Of a DNA stretch of 64,000 bases, positions 37,763 to 48,354 are shown one piece after another; position 1 is the stretch's first letter; each line of letters opens with the position of its first letter. Made by a program: the position numbers and the translations under genes. This DNA is from Parabacteroides sp. AM08-6 (GTDB taxonomy: Bacteria; Bacteroidota; Bacteroidia; Bacteroidales; Tannerellaceae): assembly GCF_003473295.1 (NCBI RefSeq), contig NZ_QRMP01000003.1, forward strand, positions 186,001 to 250,000. The letters are read 5' to 3'. The notes beneath the pieces are model-generated. The model did no database searches. It was not told the origin of the DNA and was given only the letters and a program-made list of their open reading frames with translations.

Positions 37763-39700
37763 TTATTTTATTTCTTCCAATTCCATTGTCTGCTCCGTCC
37801 ACAGTTCCATCGTATCGGACAAATCCTTTTTCAGTGCCGAATATTCATTGTAAAGTGATGTGTCCGCCGCCCCTTCGGGGGTAGCCAAACGAGTCTCGAT
37901 AAGAGCAATAGCAGCCTCCAGCTCTGTTATCTTAGCTTCGGAATCAGCCACAGCCTTCTCCAATTTCCGGATAAGGCGACTCTGTTCTTTACGAGCCTCA
38001 TAAGATAGTTTATTTTGTGTCGGTTGCACTTCATCGGCTGTAGCCGAGGCAACTGCATTACGAGCTGCCCGTTCCAGTTCACGAAGGCTGTCCATCTTTT
38101 TATGTTCCAAAAAGTCGTAGATACCGCCCAAATGCTCGACAACGCGCTGATTTCCGAACTCATATACCTTATCGACCAGCCCATCGAGGAACTCACGGTC
38201 GTGGGACACAACGATAACAGTACCGTCGAAGTCCTTCAAAGCCTCTTTCAGCACATCTTTCGAACGCATATCCAGATGGTTGGTCGGCTCATCGAGAATA
38301 AGCAGGTTGACAGGTTCGAGCAATAAGCGTATCATCGCCAGGCGTGTCTTTTCTCCCCCGGAAAGCACCTTGACCTTCTTATCCGCCGCCTCTCCGCCAA
38401 ACATGAAAGCTCCGAGAATATCCCGTATTTTTGTCCGGATATCTCCTTGTGCCACATAATCAATCGTATCGAAAACGGTCAGATTTTCATTCAACAACTG
38501 GGCCTGGTTCTGGGCAAAATAACCGATTTTCACATTATGTCCCAAAACCAGCTTACCTGTAAAATCGGTGATTTCGCCCATGATACACTTCACAAGCGTA
38601 GATTTCCCTTCCCCGTTTTTTCCGACAAAAGCCACTTTGTCGCCCCGGTTAATGGTAAAAGTAGCTCGTTCGAAAATCAGATGTTCGCCATAACTTTTAG
38701 CTAAATCCTCCACTATCACCGGATAAGAACCGGAACGCGGAGCCGGCGGGAATTTCAAACTCAACATTGCATTGTCCATCTCGTCCACCTCGATACGTTC
38801 CACCTTCTCCAACTGTTTGATACGTGACTGTACCTGAGTAGATTTCGTTGCCTTGTAACGGAAACGTTCGATAAACGCCTCCGTTTCGGCCAGCATCTTC
38901 TGCTGGTTCTCGAAGGCGCGCAATTGCTGCTCTCTTCGTTCTTTACGTAGCACGACATATTCGGAATATTTCACCTTATAATCGTAGATATGTCCCAGTT
39001 CTATTTCGACTGTACGCGTCGTCGTATTATCGATGAAAGCCCGGTCGTGCGAAACCAGAATAACAGCATTAGCCCTCGTAGCGATAAATGTCTCCAACCA
39101 TTGTATAGACTCGATATCCAAATGGTTGGTCGGTTCGTCCAGCAACAGGACATCCGGTTTTCGAAGCAACAATTTCGCCAGTTCTATACGCATACGCCAT
39201 CCCCCGCTGAACTCAGCCGTAGGCCGGTCAAAGTCTTCACGTGAAAAGCCCAGTCCGACAAGCGTCCGTTCCAGTTCCGCCTGATAATTATTGCCTCCCA
39301 TCATCTGGAAATGCTCGGAAAGAGACGTAACCCGTTCAATCAGTTTCTGATAAGCATCGGATTCATAGTCAGTCCGTTCAGCCAATTGCAGATTGAGCCG
39401 TTCTATCTCCTGCTCCATTTCCTGAATATGTTCAAAAGCCTGTTCTGCTTCCTGCCGTACGGTTTGTGTATCTGCCAGCTTCATCTGCTGAGGCAAATAT
39501 CCGATAGTCGTTTCTTTCGGTATACTCACAACTCCGGAAGTAGGTGATTGCAAGCCGGCAAAAATCTTGAGCATCGTCGATTTGCCTGCCCCGTTCTTCC
39601 CTACCAATGCGATACGGTCTTTCTTGTTTACCACAAACGAAACATCATCAAATAGCGTAAAACCGCCAAATTCGACGGTCAGTCCTTCTACCGAAATCAT
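37763..39700 (-). CDS. ABC-F family ATPase (YheS/Uup type)
   Basis: 645 residues, two complete ABC domains on one chain: VGKNGAGKST and [11 protein letters not shown] with signature FSGGWRMR in domain 1; VGKNGEGKST and LILDEPTNHLD with LSGGEKTR in domain 2. A charged linker (QLRAFENQQKMLAETEAFIERFRYKATKS) with the ABC-F P-site tRNA motif joins them, and a C-terminal coiled coil (about 570-640) ends the protein. No membrane segments; it should act on the ribosome. Unlike the ABC-F at 14.2 kb both sites look intact. Confidence 0.92.
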   Translation of the reverse strand: MISVEGLTVEFGGFTLFDDVSFVVNKKDRIALVGKNGAGKSTMLKIFAGLQSPTSGVVSIPKETTIGYLPQQMKLADTQTVRQEAEQAFEHIQEMEQEIERLNLQLAERTDYESDAYQKLIERVTSLSEHFQMMGGNNYQAELERTLVGLGFSREDFDRPTAEFSGGWRMRIELAKLLLRKPDVLLLDEPTNHLDIESIQWLETFIATRANAVILVSHDRAFIDNTTTRTVEIELGHIYDYKVKYSEYVVLRKERREQQLRAFENQQKMLAETEAFIERFRYKATKSTQVQSRIKQLEKVERIEVDEMDNAMLSLKFPPAPRSGSYPVIVEDLAKSYGEHLIFERATFTINRGDKVAFVGKNGEGKSTLVKCIMGEITDFTGKLVLGHNVKIGYFAQNQAQLLNENLTVFDTIDYVAQGDIRTKIRDILGAFMFGGEAADKKVKVLSGGEKTRLAMIRLLLEPVNLLILDEPTNHLDMRSKDVLKEALKDFDGTVIVVSHDREFLDGLVDKVYEFGNQRVVEHLGGIYDFLEHKKMDSLRELERAARNAVASATADEVQPTQNKLSYEARKEQSRLIRKLEKAVADSEAKITELEAAIALIETRLATPEGAADTSLYNEYSALKKDLSDTMELWTEQTMELEEIK

Positions 39701-39800
39701 ATTCTTCTTCTTTTAAAGGCACAAACGTATACAAAATAGTTCGGTTTTGCAAGATTACAAGGCTTGCGATAATCTTTAGAGACTCCATTAGTCCCGACCA

Positions 39801-39884
39801 GTGCCAATAGCGTGACACTACAGTGCCATCATAGTGGCACAGTTATGCCATAGTGGTGGCACTCCTGTGCCATCGGCATGGCAC
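39801..39884. repeat. Cluster of GTGCCA/TGGCAC inverted hexamers
   Basis: GTGCCA or a one-base variant occurs at 39801, 39823, 39845 (ATGCCA) and 39867; TGGCAC at 39835, 39857 and 39879, so copies recur at about 22-base steps in alternating orientation. It lies in the 389-base gap between divergent ABC-F and SDR genes. The 22-base period (two helical turns) suggests a protein-binding array, although the flanking bases are not conserved. Confidence 0.6.
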
Positions 39885-39971
39885 TACGACAACGTTGTAT
39901 GTTAACGATTATCGTTGACTACTATCCGTCTTATATATAAGTCAGGTTGACTCGGTTAAAACTAAAACATA

Positions 39972-40047
39972 ATAAAGGTTGACCTTTATAGGAATGAAAG
40001 AGAAACTGAATAGTTGTGAAAAGTATAGCTAATTCTTTATAACTTTG
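39972..40047 (+). promoter_or_regulatory. Promoter and small palindrome before the SDR gene
   Basis: TAACTTTG at 40040-40047 is a -7 box 42 bases before the start. ATAAAGG (39972-39978) and CCTTTAT (39983-39989) form a tight palindrome 50 bases upstream, a possible operator. Confidence 0.55.
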
Positions 40048-40089
40048 CATAACCGAATACGGTCGATTTTCCTTTTAAAGAAACTCATC

Positions 40090-40929
40090 ATGGCAGACAA
40101 CTATCTTGAAAAGAAATATGAAGATTACCAGGCGAAGAAGTCCGGTGGAAGTAAAAACGGTTATGGAAAAAAGAACACTGCTCTTCACAAAACCAGGAGA
40201 GTTTTTGTAACCGGAGGGGCTGAAGGTATCGGCAAAGCTATCGTAAAAACGTTTCGGGCTGCCGGACACAGAGTAGCGTTCTGCGACCTGAATGAAACAG
40301 CAGGCAAAGAAACGGCCGGAAAAACCGGAACATCCTTTTATCATCTGGATGTCAGCGACAAAGAGGCTCTGGAGAACTGTATGCAGCGTATCTTCGAGGA
40401 TTGGGGCGATATTGATATTGTCATCAACAATGCAGGTATAAGCCGCTTCTCTCCTATCACGGAGACTTGTGTGGAAGATTTCGACAAGATTTTGTCCGTC
40501 AATCTGAGACCGGCATTTATTACTTCACGACAATTGGCTATTCACCGGCAGGCATTGCAGACTCCTAATCTTTTCGGAAGAATTGTCAATATCTGTTCTA
40601 CCCGTTACCTGATGAGTGAACCCGGAAGCGAAGGTTATGCGGCTTCCAAAGGGGGAATTTATTCATTGACGCATGCCCTCTCTTTGTCGCTCGCACAATG
40701 GCATATTACTGTCAATTCAATTTCACCGGGATGGATACAAACACACGACTATGATCTGCTTTATCCGGGCGACCATGCACAACACCCATCCGGACGGGTT
40801 GGCAAACCGGAGGATATTGCCAATATGTGTTTATTCCTTTGCCGGGAAGAAAATGATTTTATCAACGGCGAAAACATTACGATTGACGGAGGAATGACGA
40901 AGAAGATGATTTATGAGGAAAATACATAG
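40090..40929 (+). CDS. Short-chain dehydrogenase/reductase
   Basis: 279 residues from ATG 40090 ([17 protein letters not shown]); starts further up overlap the promoter. A Lys-rich 35-residue N-terminal extension precedes the SDR core: [30 protein letters not shown], the Ser of NICSTR, YAASK and the C-terminal [10 protein letters not shown]. Cytoplasmic NAD(P)-dependent oxidoreductase of unknown substrate. Its 3' end overlaps the convergent fusion gene by 19 bases. Confidence 0.88.
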   Translation: MADNYLEKKYEDYQAKKSGGSKNGYGKKNTALHKTRRVFVTGGAEGIGKAIVKTFRAAGHRVAFCDLNETAGKETAGKTGTSFYHLDVSDKEALENCMQRIFEDWGDIDIVINNAGISRFSPITETCVEDFDKILSVNLRPAFITSRQLAIHRQALQTPNLFGRIVNICSTRYLMSEPGSEGYAASKGGIYSLTHALSLSLAQWHITVNSISPGWIQTHDYDLLYPGDHAQHPSGRVGKPEDIANMCLFLCREENDFINGENITIDGGMTKKMIYEENT

Positions 40930-43532
40930 ACGCCTCCCTCATCCGGGCTCTTTTGCAAATACACCATATCCACCAGTTGTTTTCCTCCCTCGAATATCGG
41001 ATGCTCATAATTGTCTGTGAAGAAATTCGGGATACGATGAGAGTAGGTGAAACCACAATGTTCATAGAAAGGGATAGTCAACGGGCTGTCGCCTGTGCCG
41101 ACGAGCATGCTCCGGCATTTGCCTCGATAATATCCGAAGAGAAATTGAATCAAAAGCTTTCCATAGCCCTGTTTTTGATATTGCGGATAAGTGGCAATAT
41201 TTTTGATTTCGAAAGTGCGATTCCCTTCATCTGTCACGACACATACGGATTTCAAACTGTCACCCTTATATAAAGCAAACATCTCTCCCCGGTCCAGATA
41301 CCGGTCAATCATCGATTCCTGTTCATCTGCCAGTAAAAGAAGGTCAAGGAAGTTTTTCTTGTTATCTGTAATTCTTCTAATTCTCAACCCTGTACTCTTT
41401 TTACCTTGTAAATAAAATTCCTTCAGATATAAATGCAAAATAGGAAAAGGATTTCCCGAAGGGTCCGTTTCATCCCTTCCTACGATTTCGAACCCACGGT
41501 TCAGGTAAAAAAAGGTTGCCTGCAGGTTCTGTTCGTTGACGTCGACTTTATAAATATGTTGTTCGCGAACAGCAAAATCAATCAGTTGCTTACCATATCC
41601 CTTCCCTTGCTCATCGGGGAGAACGAAAAGCATCTCAATCATATCATCACTAAGCCCCATGAAAGCTACCGTTTTATTCTGTTCATTTCTAATCAGATAA
41701 AGCTGGACGGCTGTCAAATAATTATTCCGGACTAATGGCTTGTAGAATTGAATATCGGCCTCAGTCAGGAAATGATGCGTGCTTCGAACCGACGCTTCCC
41801 AAAGTTCCGTCAGTTCGTCTTTCATATTTTCTATTTCTTTCGGGTTCAAAGAAGACCAGTCTAATCGGTATTCTTCTTGGCGGATAGGGGGTAATGGCAC
41901 GTCAGAATGAAATCCGGCTTTCTTTTCCACCTCGATAGTAATACCTGTGACCGGATGCCTGAATGCCAGATATTCCGCATGCAAATAGAGCCGGTCCGCT
42001 TTTATTCCGTAAAGTTCGTCACCGGTGATTGGAGTGTTGAGTCCCTGCGGGTGAGCAGCATGCACACGCAGTTGATGCGTCCGTCCGGTCTGTGGATAAA
42101 ATGCGATACATGTTTGCCCGTTTTCCCGTGCAAGTACCTGATAGAAGGTGACAGCCGGCTTTCCGTATTCGTAACTTACAATTTGCCGGGGACGATTGAG
42201 CGTATCCGGACATAATGGAAGTTCTATACTCCCTTTGTCTGCCGGGATAATACCGGAAAGAAGTGCAATGTACCGTTTCCTGACCGTCCGGTTTTTGAAT
42301 TGTGCTTGCAGATTCTGATGCACTTCTTTTGTTTTCGCTACAAGTAACAGTCCGGATGTGGCCATATCCAGCCTGTGCACAATCATCGGCCCGGTAGCCT
42401 CCGGATAACGGCTTCTAAGTCGCCGGTAAACAGAATCGAGCCCCAGTTTGCCGGGAACGGACAACATCCCGGCTGGCTTGTTGACAACCAACAAATAGCT
42501 GTCTTCCCATACGATTTCAAGCTCCGTATCCCGACAAAGGTCCTCCGACAAAGGATTTGTCTCTACGTCCAACCCTTGCAACATGTGTTTCAATATAGGT
42601 TCACACTTCCCTTTGCAAGCCGGATAATAAAGTCCGTGCTTCCGTATTTCCGTCTTAGGAGAATTGCCCCACCAAAACTCAGCCATCGCAATGGGCCGAA
42701 GTCCGTTAGAATAGGCATATTGCAATAATTTGGGAGCCGCACATTCACCGGCCCCGGCAGGTGGTATCTTCTGCACTGTGTCTTTGAAAATGTCGCATAG
42801 ACTCCTTATTTCCCCGCGGGCATTCAGCATTCGGAACTGTTCGAACAACTTTTGCTGGAGGGCAGCAGAACGTTTCTTACGCTCTGTTTTTAGTCTTTCA
42901 ATTTCGGTTTCATACGCTTTGACTTCAGCCTGTAGGGATATGATACGGTTATTCCAGTATTGTTTCAACCTTTTCAATTCCGCTTTCTGGAATTGGCTTT
43001 CCCGTATCAGAGCTGCCTGCAGCCCCTCGTCCGGATTATTCCGACGTTGGTTTTCACGTATCTCTTTTGCCTCTTTCAGTAGTCTTTTAGCCTCTTCTAT
43101 TGTTTGTTGGGCAAGAACCGTTTCTTCGGATAACCTCTGTTTACAGTCTATATAATTTTTATCCTCCGAAAGTTGCCGGATACAGACGTTAATAGCAGAA
43201 ATTTGTTCTTCCTCAACCAGGAAAAAACCATCCGGTTTCTGCAAATCATACACCGGAGGCACAAAATAAGCGTGCAGGTTTCTACCTCCAAGAATACCGG
43301 AAAATGCAGCCAGAAAACCAATTTCCCCTGCATCTGTCCGGACAACCAACACTCCGAACATCTTCCCATTCTCCAATTCCTTTTTCCATTCTTCTTTCTC
43401 CTCCAAATATTTTTGTACCTCTTCCGCAGCCATTACACAAAGAGGATGTGGTGTATAATGAAACGGATAAGTGAACTTTTCCGGCAAAGAAATCCGGGAA
43501 ACCGACTGGGGGAAAGGATGGAATTTGTTCAT
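40911..43532 (-). CDS. RluA-family pseudouridine synthase fused to two GNAT acetyltransferase domains
   Basis: 873 residues from ATG 43532, which follows a -7 box by about 26 bases; starts further upstream lie on or before the transcription start. Residues 1-130 are an extra N-terminal domain, 135-235 a coiled coil, 338-560 a pseudouridine synthase with [11 protein letters not shown] and the catalytic Asp in [11 protein letters not shown] (386-393). Then come two GNAT domains: about 570-705 ([19 protein letters not shown]) and about 715-860 ([19 protein letters not shown]), each with the acetyl-CoA loop. Bacteroides relatives of the first 560 residues are usually free-standing. An ATG at 41825 could start the acetyltransferase part on its own. 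Confidence 0.85.
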   Translation of the reverse strand: MNKFHPFPQSVSRISLPEKFTYPFHYTPHPLCVMAAEEVQKYLEEKEEWKKELENGKMFGVLVVRTDAGEIGFLAAFSGILGGRNLHAYFVPPVYDLQKPDGFFLVEEEQISAINVCIRQLSEDKNYIDCKQRLSEETVLAQQTIEEAKRLLKEAKEIRENQRRNNPDEGLQAALIRESQFQKAELKRLKQYWNNRIISLQAEVKAYETEIERLKTERKKRSAALQQKLFEQFRMLNARGEIRSLCDIFKDTVQKIPPAGAGECAAPKLLQYAYSNGLRPIAMAEFWWGNSPKTEIRKHGLYYPACKGKCEPILKHMLQGLDVETNPLSEDLCRDTELEIVWEDSYLLVVNKPAGMLSVPGKLGLDSVYRRLRSRYPEATGPMIVHRLDMATSGLLLVAKTKEVHQNLQAQFKNRTVRKRYIALLSGIIPADKGSIELPLCPDTLNRPRQIVSYEYGKPAVTFYQVLARENGQTCIAFYPQTGRTHQLRVHAAHPQGLNTPITGDELYGIKADRLYLHAEYLAFRHPVTGITIEVEKKAGFHSDVPLPPIRQEEYRLDWSSLNPKEIENMKDELTELWEASVRSTHHFLTEADIQFYKPLVRNNYLTAVQLYLIRNEQNKTVAFMGLSDDMIEMLFVLPDEQGKGYGKQLIDFAVREQHIYKVDVNEQNLQATFFYLNRGFEIVGRDETDPSGNPFPILHLYLKEFYLQGKKSTGLRIRRITDNKKNFLDLLLLADEQESMIDRYLDRGEMFALYKGDSLKSVCVVTDEGNRTFEIKNIATYPQYQKQGYGKLLIQFLFGYYRGKCRSMLVGTGDSPLTIPFYEHCGFTYSHRIPNFFTDNYEHPIFEGGKQLVDMVYLQKSPDEGGVYVFSS

Positions 43533-43557
43533 TTTTTTACTTAAATACATTGGATAA

Positions 43558-43565
43558 CAAAAGTA
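43558..43565 (-). promoter_or_regulatory. -7 box for the fusion gene
   Basis: Minus strand TACTTTTG; an ATTGC stretch about 20 bases upstream may serve as -33. It sets the start at 43532. Confidence 0.55.
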
Positions 43566-43650
43566 AGGTAAATCTGAAGAAAAGGCAATCTTTATCTGAA
43601 TTGGTTCAAATAATTTAAAAATCAAAGAAAAAGCTCATCAGCAAACAGCA

Positions 43651-43691
43651 AAAATGCTCCAAAAAATAGAACTATTTTATCGGAGCATTTT
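43651..43691 (-). terminator. Terminator of the glycogen operon
   Basis: AAAATGCTCC (43651-43660) and GGAGCATTTT (43682-43691) form a perfect 10-bp stem, just past the GH57 stop on the minus strand. The rest of 43566-43650 shows only AT-rich DNA. Confidence 0.8.
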
Positions 43692-43732
43692 ATAAGGACA
43701 ACCTTTCTTTACCTCTTTTCAGTTAGTTTGTC

Positions 43733-45034
43733 TTATTCGGTGACAGCATTCTTTGCTGTTTTCTTTTTCAGTTTGTCGATTTCTTTCTGCAAATGTTCAA
43801 TTTCTTCGCCCTGGTTCTTAATTGTCGTCAGGAGTGAGTTCAGCTCCTCATTCTCGATGGTTTCCGGGAATTCGGCGTTCACACGGACAATAAAGTCTGA
43901 CAGGACATTCATATAGTTATTAAATGCATCATAGGGATTATCATACGGACTGAAGCCGGCTCCTATATGCTTCGTACTCATATAGTAGAAATGGTCGCTA
44001 CTTTGCAAATAATACCAATCCTGATGAATACGACGGGTCTGGCTCAGACGGACACGTTCGCCGATTTCGTTCAATTTACGGAATGCCTCCTGTTGCAGAA
44101 CGTTCCCCAACCAGGAACTACAGTCTCTTTCCTCATCCACCCACGACATCGGATAAGGGACTGAAATACAATCCACAGGTTTCATCAAAGTGAAAACTTC
44201 CGACGGAGTAGAAAAACCGATACCTTTTTCCGCAGCAAAACGGGGTAAAGCCTTGAAGAATTCGAAGATTCCGGTTTCTGCAGGATGCAGCGAACCTAAT
44301 ACTTCGTAATTCATAAAGAGATTGATAATCTGTTCCGATTCGGGTGTTGCGGCAATCCACGACATATATTTATCGGCAGTCAACGGATATTCGTTCCAAT
44401 TGTAATTACTGAAACGGTCGGACAGGTCTTCGCTGAAACGGTCATTCTTCAACAACAATTTCAATTTGGGTTCCACACAGGAGGAATAAACATAGTTCGG
44501 ACTTTTCCAACCTAAAATATGCTTGGCTCCTTCAGTGAGCATTCCTTTGTATCCCATGCTGTAAACTAATTCTGATATTTCATCGGAATAGATTAGTTCA
44601 GTATTCCGGAACACTTTCGGTTTAACTCCAAAAAGACTTTTAATCTTGTCTTCCTGTTTCTCTACTTGGTGCTTAAATTCAGCTGGATCACCCAACGAGG
44701 ATAGCGAATGGGCATATGTTTCAGACAGAAATTCAACATTTCCGGTTGCCGCCAATTCCTTAAAACTGTCAATTACTTCCGGCGTATAAATTTCCATTTG
44801 TTCCAAAGCCATGCCGGAAATAGAGAAGGCCACTTTAAACTTGCCGCCACTTGTCTTAATCATTTCCAGAATAGTCTTATTAGCCGGGAGGTAGCAACGC
44901 TCGGCGATACGACGGATAATTTCCTCATTCCGGAAATCATCATAATAGTAATGATCGTTACCGATATCGAAGAAACGGTATCTTTTCAGTCGAAACGGCT
45001 GATGTATCTGAAAATAAAAGCAGATAGTTTTCAT
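43733..45034 (-). CDS. GH57 alpha-amylase-like protein
   Basis: 433 residues. GH57 barrel: CFYFQIHQPFRLKRY (region 1), VEFLSETYAHSLSSL, VFRNTELIYSD with nucleophile Glu146, and LFMNYEVLGSLHP, where the family's acid/base Asp of the MDYE motif is Asn242. C-terminal 40 residues are a coiled coil (LTTIKNQGEEIEHLQKEIDKLKKK). No signal peptide, so cytoplasmic. Third gene of the debranching-GT4-GH57 operon, 29 bases after the GT4. The loss of the acid/base suggests a non-hydrolytic or altered role in glycogen metabolism; GH57-like proteins lacking catalytic residues are known in the family. Confidence 0.85.
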   Translation of the reverse strand: MKTICFYFQIHQPFRLKRYRFFDIGNDHYYYDDFRNEEIIRRIAERCYLPANKTILEMIKTSGGKFKVAFSISGMALEQMEIYTPEVIDSFKELAATGNVEFLSETYAHSLSSLGDPAEFKHQVEKQEDKIKSLFGVKPKVFRNTELIYSDEISELVYSMGYKGMLTEGAKHILGWKSPNYVYSSCVEPKLKLLLKNDRFSEDLSDRFSNYNWNEYPLTADKYMSWIAATPESEQIINLFMNYEVLGSLHPAETGIFEFFKALPRFAAEKGIGFSTPSEVFTLMKPVDCISVPYPMSWVDEERDCSSWLGNVLQQEAFRKLNEIGERVRLSQTRRIHQDWYYLQSSDHFYYMSTKHIGAGFSPYDNPYDAFNNYMNVLSDFIVRVNAEFPETIENEELNSLLTTIKNQGEEIEHLQKEIDKLKKKTAKNAVTE

Positions 45035-45063
45035 ATGTATGTTGTTTTAATTTTTGTCTTGCG

Positions 45064-46326
45064 CTATTTATTTATTACCTGGTCGTATATGCGGCGTACC
45101 TTCTGACCGGCATATTCCCATTTAATGTTGTCCACTTCTTTCTTTCCTTCCACTTTCAGGAATTCATGCATGGCAGGATATGTTATAATCGCATACATAG
45201 CATCTGCCAAAGCTTCGATATCCCAATAGTCCACCTTTACGGCGTAGTCGAGAATTTCGGCACAGCCTGATTGTTTGGAAATGATGGAAGGCACTCCACA
45301 TTGCATCGCTTCCAGCGGAGAAATACCGAAGGGTTCGGATACGGAAGGCATCACATAAACATCACTCGCTTTGAGTACCTCATAAACTTGTTTTCCCTTC
45401 ATAAATCCGGTGAAATGGAAATGGTCGGAGATATTACGGGCAGCGGCCAAACGAATCATTTGATCCATCATATCACCACTACCTGCCATCACGAAGCGGG
45501 CGTAAGGAGCTTTTGCCAATACTTTGGCGGCTGCTTCCACAAAATATTCAGGGCCTTTCTGCATCGTGATACGTCCCAGAAAAGTTATCACTTTGTCTTT
45601 CACACCTTTCTTGTCCTGAATAGCCAGAATTTCGGGACTCAGGGGCTCGACGGCATTATGAACGGTTGTCACCTTGCCCGGGTCCTGATGGTACTTTTCA
45701 ATAACTGTCTGGCGTGTCAGATTGCTTACCGTTATGATATGATCGGCACTGTCCATGCCGTTTTTCTCAATCGCATACACATCGGGATTCACATTTCCGC
45801 GACTACGGTCATAGTCGGTTGCATGTACATGGATGACAAGCGGTTTACCACTCACATTCTTGGCATGGATACCGGCCGGATAAGTCAACCAGTCATGCGC
45901 ATGGATAATATCATATTGTTCCGTACGTGCAACCACTCCTGCTACAATCGAATAGTTATTAATCTCTTCAAGCAGATTGTCAGGGTAACGTCCTGAAAAT
46001 TCCATGCAACCCAAATCATTCACATACCGGTAACTGAAGTCGGCATAGATATGGTCGCGGAAATCATAATACTTTTGTGGGTCCATAAATTTGGACAAAC
46101 GGCTTCTCACATAGTCCATCTCAATATCCCGCCACACTATCGGGACATTACACATTCCTATAATTTTCAGGAAGCTCTGGTCCTCATCACCCCAGGGTTT
46201 CGGAATACAAAAAGTTATATCCATATCCGGCTGCATGGCCATACCACGTGTAAGCCCATAGCTGGCCGTACCTAAACCTCCCAGAATATGAGGAGGGAAT
46301 TCCCATCCAAACATTAATGCTTTCAT
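45064..46326 (-). CDS. GT4-type glycosyltransferase, probable glycogen synthase role
   Basis: 420 residues, GT-B fold. N-terminal MFGWEFPPHILGGLGTASYGL (the nucleotide-sugar loop GGLG), middle IIHAHDWLTYPAG, C-terminal ITFLGRITMQKGPEYFVEAA and the Ex7E motif SEPFGISPLEAMQCGVPSI. Cytoplasmic. It is 11 bases after the debranching-enzyme gene and 29 before GH57, so it most likely adds glucose to glycogen in Bacteroides, which commonly use this operon. The sugar donor (UDP- or ADP-glucose) cannot be told from sequence. Confidence 0.88.
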   Translation of the reverse strand: MKALMFGWEFPPHILGGLGTASYGLTRGMAMQPDMDITFCIPKPWGDEDQSFLKIIGMCNVPIVWRDIEMDYVRSRLSKFMDPQKYYDFRDHIYADFSYRYVNDLGCMEFSGRYPDNLLEEINNYSIVAGVVARTEQYDIIHAHDWLTYPAGIHAKNVSGKPLVIHVHATDYDRSRGNVNPDVYAIEKNGMDSADHIITVSNLTRQTVIEKYHQDPGKVTTVHNAVEPLSPEILAIQDKKGVKDKVITFLGRITMQKGPEYFVEAAAKVLAKAPYARFVMAGSGDMMDQMIRLAAARNISDHFHFTGFMKGKQVYEVLKASDVYVMPSVSEPFGISPLEAMQCGVPSIISKQSGCAEILDYAVKVDYWDIEALADAMYAIITYPAMHEFLKVEGKKEVDNIKWEYAGQKVRRIYDQVINK

Positions 46327-46337
46327 TCGGTACTGTT

Positions 46338-48272
46338 TTATTCGGCGTTATACTTCTTCAACAAATCTACTACCCGGAGAATAGCTGCTACATTCATCGC
46401 AAACGAAATTGCTCCGCGTCCGGTAAACGGTGGATTACCATCAAACAATTCAGGTATCGTACCAATGCAATGCAACGACATTTCTTCCTCCATACTTATC
46501 AACATTCGTTCGGCAAACGGAACTCCTCCTTTCCCGAAAACACGCAAATAAGCTTCCAAATAAGCCCCCAACATCCACGGCCAAGCCGTTCCTTCATGGT
46601 AAGCCAAATCCCGTTCATACTGCGGTCCTACATAGTAAGGCTTGTATCCCTCACTTTTCGGGCTCAGCGAGCGCAACCCCTTAGGAGTCAACAGCTCTTT
46701 CGTCACAATATCGACAACTGCGCGTTTTTGCATTCTCGTCAACGGGGAATAGGGCAACGCTACAGCAAATATCATATTCGGACGGACACTCCAGTCTATC
46801 GAGGAACCACTCACCGAATCGAACAGGTAGTTATACCCGTTCACAAATGTTTCGGGGAACGAAGCATCCATCGCTTTGATTATCTTGTCATACTTTTCAA
46901 TCGGCATCCCTCCAGTCAACTCTGTATAAAAACAGAGTGCATTATACCACAGAGCATTAAACTCAACGATATAACCACTACGCGGGACAACAGGTTTACC
47001 ATTAATCGTAGAATTCATCCACGTTATCGCTTTATCACGTCCGTTAGCAAAGAGTAATCCGTTATCCATCAACTTCATATCCGGATGTTTCTGACCGGAA
47101 ATATACTCCAGTATTTCATGTACAAAGTCGGCATACCGTTCGCGTGCCTGCTCTATCCCGACGGTTTTTGCATATTGCTGAATAGCCCAGATAGCCCATA
47201 GGGTGACATCAGGATGCTCTATCTCCCGAATCACGTTGTCAAAACGATTCGATTGCATGTAAGCCTGTACGACAGGGACAGCTGTATTCATAATCTTCTC
47301 GAAACGGACCGGATCATCTATCGAAAGCGTACAACCAGGAAGAGCGACAAACAAATCGCGGGCACGAACTTTAAACCAAGGATAGCCGGCCAGCAGATAG
47401 GCATCATCTTCTTTCGGACGGAAATAGAATTGTTGAGCTGAATTTTTCAGGCAATTGAAGAAGCTGGTACGTGGTGTACGCACATTGACTTCGTTTTCAT
47501 ACAAGCTTTTCAGCCGGGTAGTCGCCACTTGGCTGTCGCCGGCACTGAAAATAATTGATTCACCTTTCTTAATCGGAACTTCAAAATAGCCGGGCACATA
47601 TAAATCTTCCTTATAAGGATATCCCCTCTCCTGCTCTTTCGGATATTCGATACCGTTATACCAATAGGGTTCGTACACAAATTTCACCTTCTTGCTGAAT
47701 TGCATGAATAATTCAGGATAACCCGAATACATACAAGTCTTTATACCGTTAGGAACTTCCTGATAGGATTGGTTGACATTACCGTTGGCCTGTGTCAACG
47801 ACTTTACACTCCGAAAAGCAAGAAAAGGCCGAAAACGCAAGGTAGTTGCCGAGTGGGCATCTTCCAATGTATATTTAATCATAATCCGGTTTTCATAAAG
47901 AGAAAATACTTTTTCTTTCGAAAAAATAACACCACCTACACGATAAACAGTCCGTGGAACAGTATCGCAAGTATATTCACGGATATATTTATGTCCTTTA
48001 GGACTGAAATTATCGCCCTGATACTTATGTAATCCGAGATTAAATTCCGCGCCATGCTGAATAACCGTTTCATCCATAGAAGATAACAGCACATGATTAT
48101 CGTCATCTATGGCTGGTACCGGCATTACCAGCAATCCGTGGTATTTTCTCGTATTGCAGTCAACAACAGTGGTACAATGATAGGCTCCTTTCCTGTTGGT
48201 CCGAAGAACTTCGCGGGTCAACGACTCTTCAAGGTTTATCATTACTGTCTTGTCAAATTTAAGATAACTCAT
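46338..48272 (-). CDS. Glycogen debranching enzyme, amylo-alpha-1,6-glucosidase (GH133-type)
   Basis: 644 residues. N-terminal GDE domain (TREVLRTNRKGAYHCTTVVDCNTRKYHGLLVMP) and C-terminal (alpha/alpha)6 barrel with ITWMNSTINGKPVVPRSGYIVEFNALWYNAL and the conserved GPQYERDLAYHEGTAWPWMLGAY. Cytoplasmic; hydrolyses alpha-1,6 glucose stubs at glycogen branch points. First gene of the glycogen operon. Secure family assignment. Confidence 0.93.
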   Translation of the reverse strand: MSYLKFDKTVMINLEESLTREVLRTNRKGAYHCTTVVDCNTRKYHGLLVMPVPAIDDDNHVLLSSMDETVIQHGAEFNLGLHKYQGDNFSPKGHKYIREYTCDTVPRTVYRVGGVIFSKEKVFSLYENRIMIKYTLEDAHSATTLRFRPFLAFRSVKSLTQANGNVNQSYQEVPNGIKTCMYSGYPELFMQFSKKVKFVYEPYWYNGIEYPKEQERGYPYKEDLYVPGYFEVPIKKGESIIFSAGDSQVATTRLKSLYENEVNVRTPRTSFFNCLKNSAQQFYFRPKEDDAYLLAGYPWFKVRARDLFVALPGCTLSIDDPVRFEKIMNTAVPVVQAYMQSNRFDNVIREIEHPDVTLWAIWAIQQYAKTVGIEQARERYADFVHEILEYISGQKHPDMKLMDNGLLFANGRDKAITWMNSTINGKPVVPRSGYIVEFNALWYNALCFYTELTGGMPIEKYDKIIKAMDASFPETFVNGYNYLFDSVSGSSIDWSVRPNMIFAVALPYSPLTRMQKRAVVDIVTKELLTPKGLRSLSPKSEGYKPYYVGPQYERDLAYHEGTAWPWMLGAYLEAYLRVFGKGGVPFAERMLISMEEEMSLHCIGTIPELFDGNPPFTGRGAISFAMNVAAILRVVDLLKKYNAE

Positions 48273-48354
48273 ATTTTATTTGGTTTTAAGTTTTCGCTTT
48301 AACGTGATTACAATAAATCGATATCCCATAGATAACAATAAATTGACATCATAT

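Noticed and set aside
39801..39884. CRISPR array
   Set aside because: The repeat unit is only six bases and alternates in orientation; no repeat-spacer structure and no cas genes.
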